DNA from: JAHOYW01 sp963664605
Lineage (GTDB): Bacteria > Verrucomicrobiota > Lentisphaeria > Victivallales > Victivallaceae
DNA length: 64,000 nucleotides
Reading direction: 5' to 3'
NCBI GenBank assembly: GCA_963664605.1
Contig: OY761536.1
Location: 4,092,001 to 4,156,000, forward strand
A program made the translations under genes and the position numbers. Shown here piece after piece: positions 62,597-64,000 of the stretch. The stretch's first letter is position 1; each line of letters begins with the position of its first letter. Under the pieces are notes generated by a model. The model had not been told where the DNA came from, made no database searches, and saw only the letters and a list, made by a program, of their open reading frames with translations.

Positions 62597-64000
62597 AAAA
62601 ATATATCTTATTATTCGTATCGCTGCTGATACTGAACAACGCAACAGCAGAACCTAAGCAAACAGAGAAAACTTATTCCGTGAAAGATGATTTCTTTTTC
62701 ATGGAAACAAACCTGCCGGATAATAGTGAGGTCAGGGTTGAATACTTAATCCCCATGGAAAACGGCTCCCCCGCCCCCAGCGCCAGCAATATAGTTTTCT
62801 GCGCTCCATATCTCGGTGACGCTAAACCTCTGCACGCATATCATCGGCGTTATATTGCGTCAAAACTGGGTTTTACAGTTTTTTCATTACGTATCAAAGA
62901 TGATCTTGCAAATGTCGGTATACGAAATAAATATTACGTTTTTAAAGAATCAGGGTGGCATGACCAGGTATTTAAGGCGAAAAAGCAAATAACCCGAATG
63001 TTTAACCTTGAAAACCGAAATCTGCTGCTTGTCGCGGCTTCGGCCGGAGGCAGTATGGCACAGCAGATAGTATGTTCCCATCCTGACGAAGTTGACTCTA
63101 TGGCCATTTGCGGAGGTCGATTTTTTGACCCTGTTCCACTCAGAAAGAATATTGCCTGGTTTGCGGCAAACAGTTGGGGAGATCATACCGCTGAGCCAAC
63201 TAAAAAAATGATTCTTGAGGCAGAAAAAAAAGGCATACAAATTTTAGGTGCGCAAACGCCTCCTGTCTGGATGGGGAAATATGCGGCGGTAAATCACCAC
63301 AGCCCAAGTCAACAGGCATGGGAGATGATACGGGTTTTTACTAAAGATGTAGCGGCTCTCCGTGAAGCAAACGGAGGGAAAATGCCGGAATGTACAGCTT
63401 GGCCTGTCAAAAAAAATGTAGATGGGAAAATCTTATATTTCCCGTCAGAGCATTTCTTCAACTTATGGAATAAACTGCCTCACAAAGCCATCAATGAAAT
63501 AGAAGATAAAAACAGGGCTCATAGTCTGCCGGTAATACTATCGCCGTCAACTCCCCCGAAGAAGATTGTTCTCCTAGTCAATGATGCCACATTCTTCAAA
63601 CCTGCTTTGCGTATTGATGATATGTATTATTTCTCGTTAAATGATACGATTGCCTATTCCATTGAAATAAATAATGATTTTGATGAGTCTACACGGCGTA
63701 TCAAAAGCGCTCTGGATGATATTCTTGGAAAAGAAAAATGGTTGTCTTTGCCTGTTTATGTCGTTGGCTGGGGCATGGGGGGACAACTGGCAGCAATTGA
63801 AGCTTTGCTGGACGGCAGTAAACGCATAAAAAAGATAACGACTCTGAATTCCAGTTATTCGTCAGCGATAAAAAAATATTCCATAGCAAGCTATTATAAA
63901 AAAGGCAAGCCCCTGACTATGATGTTTGATGATAACGTTTCTATCCCTCTAGTTAAAAATAAGAATGTAAAGATAGTTTATAATAACAGACGGAATACAC
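62593..64000 (+). CDS. Secreted tandem alpha/beta-hydrolase-like protein, 3' partial
   Basis: At least 469 codons, open to the right edge. The ATG at 62593 overlaps the stop of the TPR gene (ATGA). Signal peptide MKKYILLFVSLLILNNATA. Two alpha/beta-hydrolase-like halves are visible. The first has LLLVAASAGGSMAQQI near residue 140, where Ser is in a nucleophile-elbow position. The second has VYVVGWGMGGQLAA near residue 395, where the elbow Ser is replaced by Gly, so this half is probably inactive. DUF-level family not recognised. Likely periplasmic, working with the TPR protein. Confidence 0.8.
   Translation, partial: MKKYILLFVSLLILNNATAEPKQTEKTYSVKDDFFFMETNLPDNSEVRVEYLIPMENGSPAPSASNIVFCAPYLGDAKPLHAYHRRYIASKLGFTVFSLRIKDDLANVGIRNKYYVFKESGWHDQVFKAKKQITRMFNLENRNLLLVAASAGGSMAQQIVCSHPDEVDSMAICGGRFFDPVPLRKNIAWFAANSWGDHTAEPTKKMILEAEKKGIQILGAQTPPVWMGKYAAVNHHSPSQQAWEMIRVFTKDVAALREANGGKMPECTAWPVKKNVDGKILYFPSEHFFNLWNKLPHKAINEIEDKNRAHSLPVILSPSTPPKKIVLLVNDATFFKPALRIDDMYYFSLNDTIAYSIEINNDFDESTRRIKSALDDILGKEKWLSLPVYVVGWGMGGQLAAIEALLDGSKRIKKITTLNSSYSSAIKKYSIASYYKKGKPLTMMFDDNVSIPLVKNKNVKIVYNNRRNT

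Noticed and set aside
1..64000. tRNA, rRNA, integrase, transposase or attachment site
   Set aside because: None recognised by eye on either strand; a tRNA covariance scan was not possible here.

Overview
The window looks like chromosomal DNA of a heterotrophic bacterium of the PVC group, most likely Lentisphaerota (Victivallis/Lentisphaera-like). This is an inference from family content: six DUF4838-type proteins, two pseudopilin-like proteins with the FTLIELLVVIAIIAILA leader, a GH20-like enzyme, a sialidase-like protein, a neutral ceramidase-like protein, two DegT aminotransferases, several TIM-barrel isomerases and a large Rhs/YD-repeat locus. No rRNA, tRNA, CRISPR array, phage or insertion sequence was recognised.

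Layout. (1) 1-8390, plus strand: a CBM9-like/TIM-barrel protein cut by the left edge, a pectate-lyase-like beta-helix protein, a HAD hydrolase, an unrecognised probable glycosidase and an ADP-ribosylglycohydrolase-like protein, closed by a long hairpin. (2) 8474-20353, plus strand: a GntR/LacI-type regulator, then a tight operon of a pseudopilin, a small secreted module, three DUF4838 proteins and a GH20-like enzyme, ending in a bidirectional terminator. (3) 20375-22777, minus strand: Gfo/Idh/MocA oxidoreductase and its GntR regulator with a TGTCAAT operator cluster. (4) 23059-34936, minus strand: sialidase-like and FAD-oxidoreductase genes behind a consensus promoter, then a second pseudopilin followed by three DUF4838 proteins. 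(5) 35104-48051: three AraC regulators and two parallel minus-strand operons, each headed by a DegT aminotransferase and containing sugar-isomerase-like enzymes, plus a decayed C-terminal gene fragment at 36026. Each AraC gene has a direct repeat with 20-bp periodicity next to it. (6) 48282-59747, minus strand: a full-length exported Rhs protein followed by three promoterless Rhs-core/tip cassettes. Each tip is followed by a small exported or membrane protein, and short repeats mark cassette ends. (7) 59748-64000, plus strand: a secreted TPR protein and a secreted tandem alpha/beta-hydrolase cut by the right edge.

How it may work together. Regions 1-5 look like glycan-foraging loci. Secreted DUF4838, GH20-like and carbohydrate-binding proteins would process an external glycan, and cytoplasmic sialidase-like, oxidoreductase, isomerase and aminotransferase enzymes would handle the released (possibly amino or inositol-like) sugars. 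Expression would be under GntR and AraC sensors. Region 6 has the architecture of a polymorphic Rhs effector locus with a silent store of alternative C-terminal tips. Its tips resemble no toxin family I recognise and its partner proteins all appear to be exported or membrane-bound, which makes it the strongest candidate here for an undescribed system.
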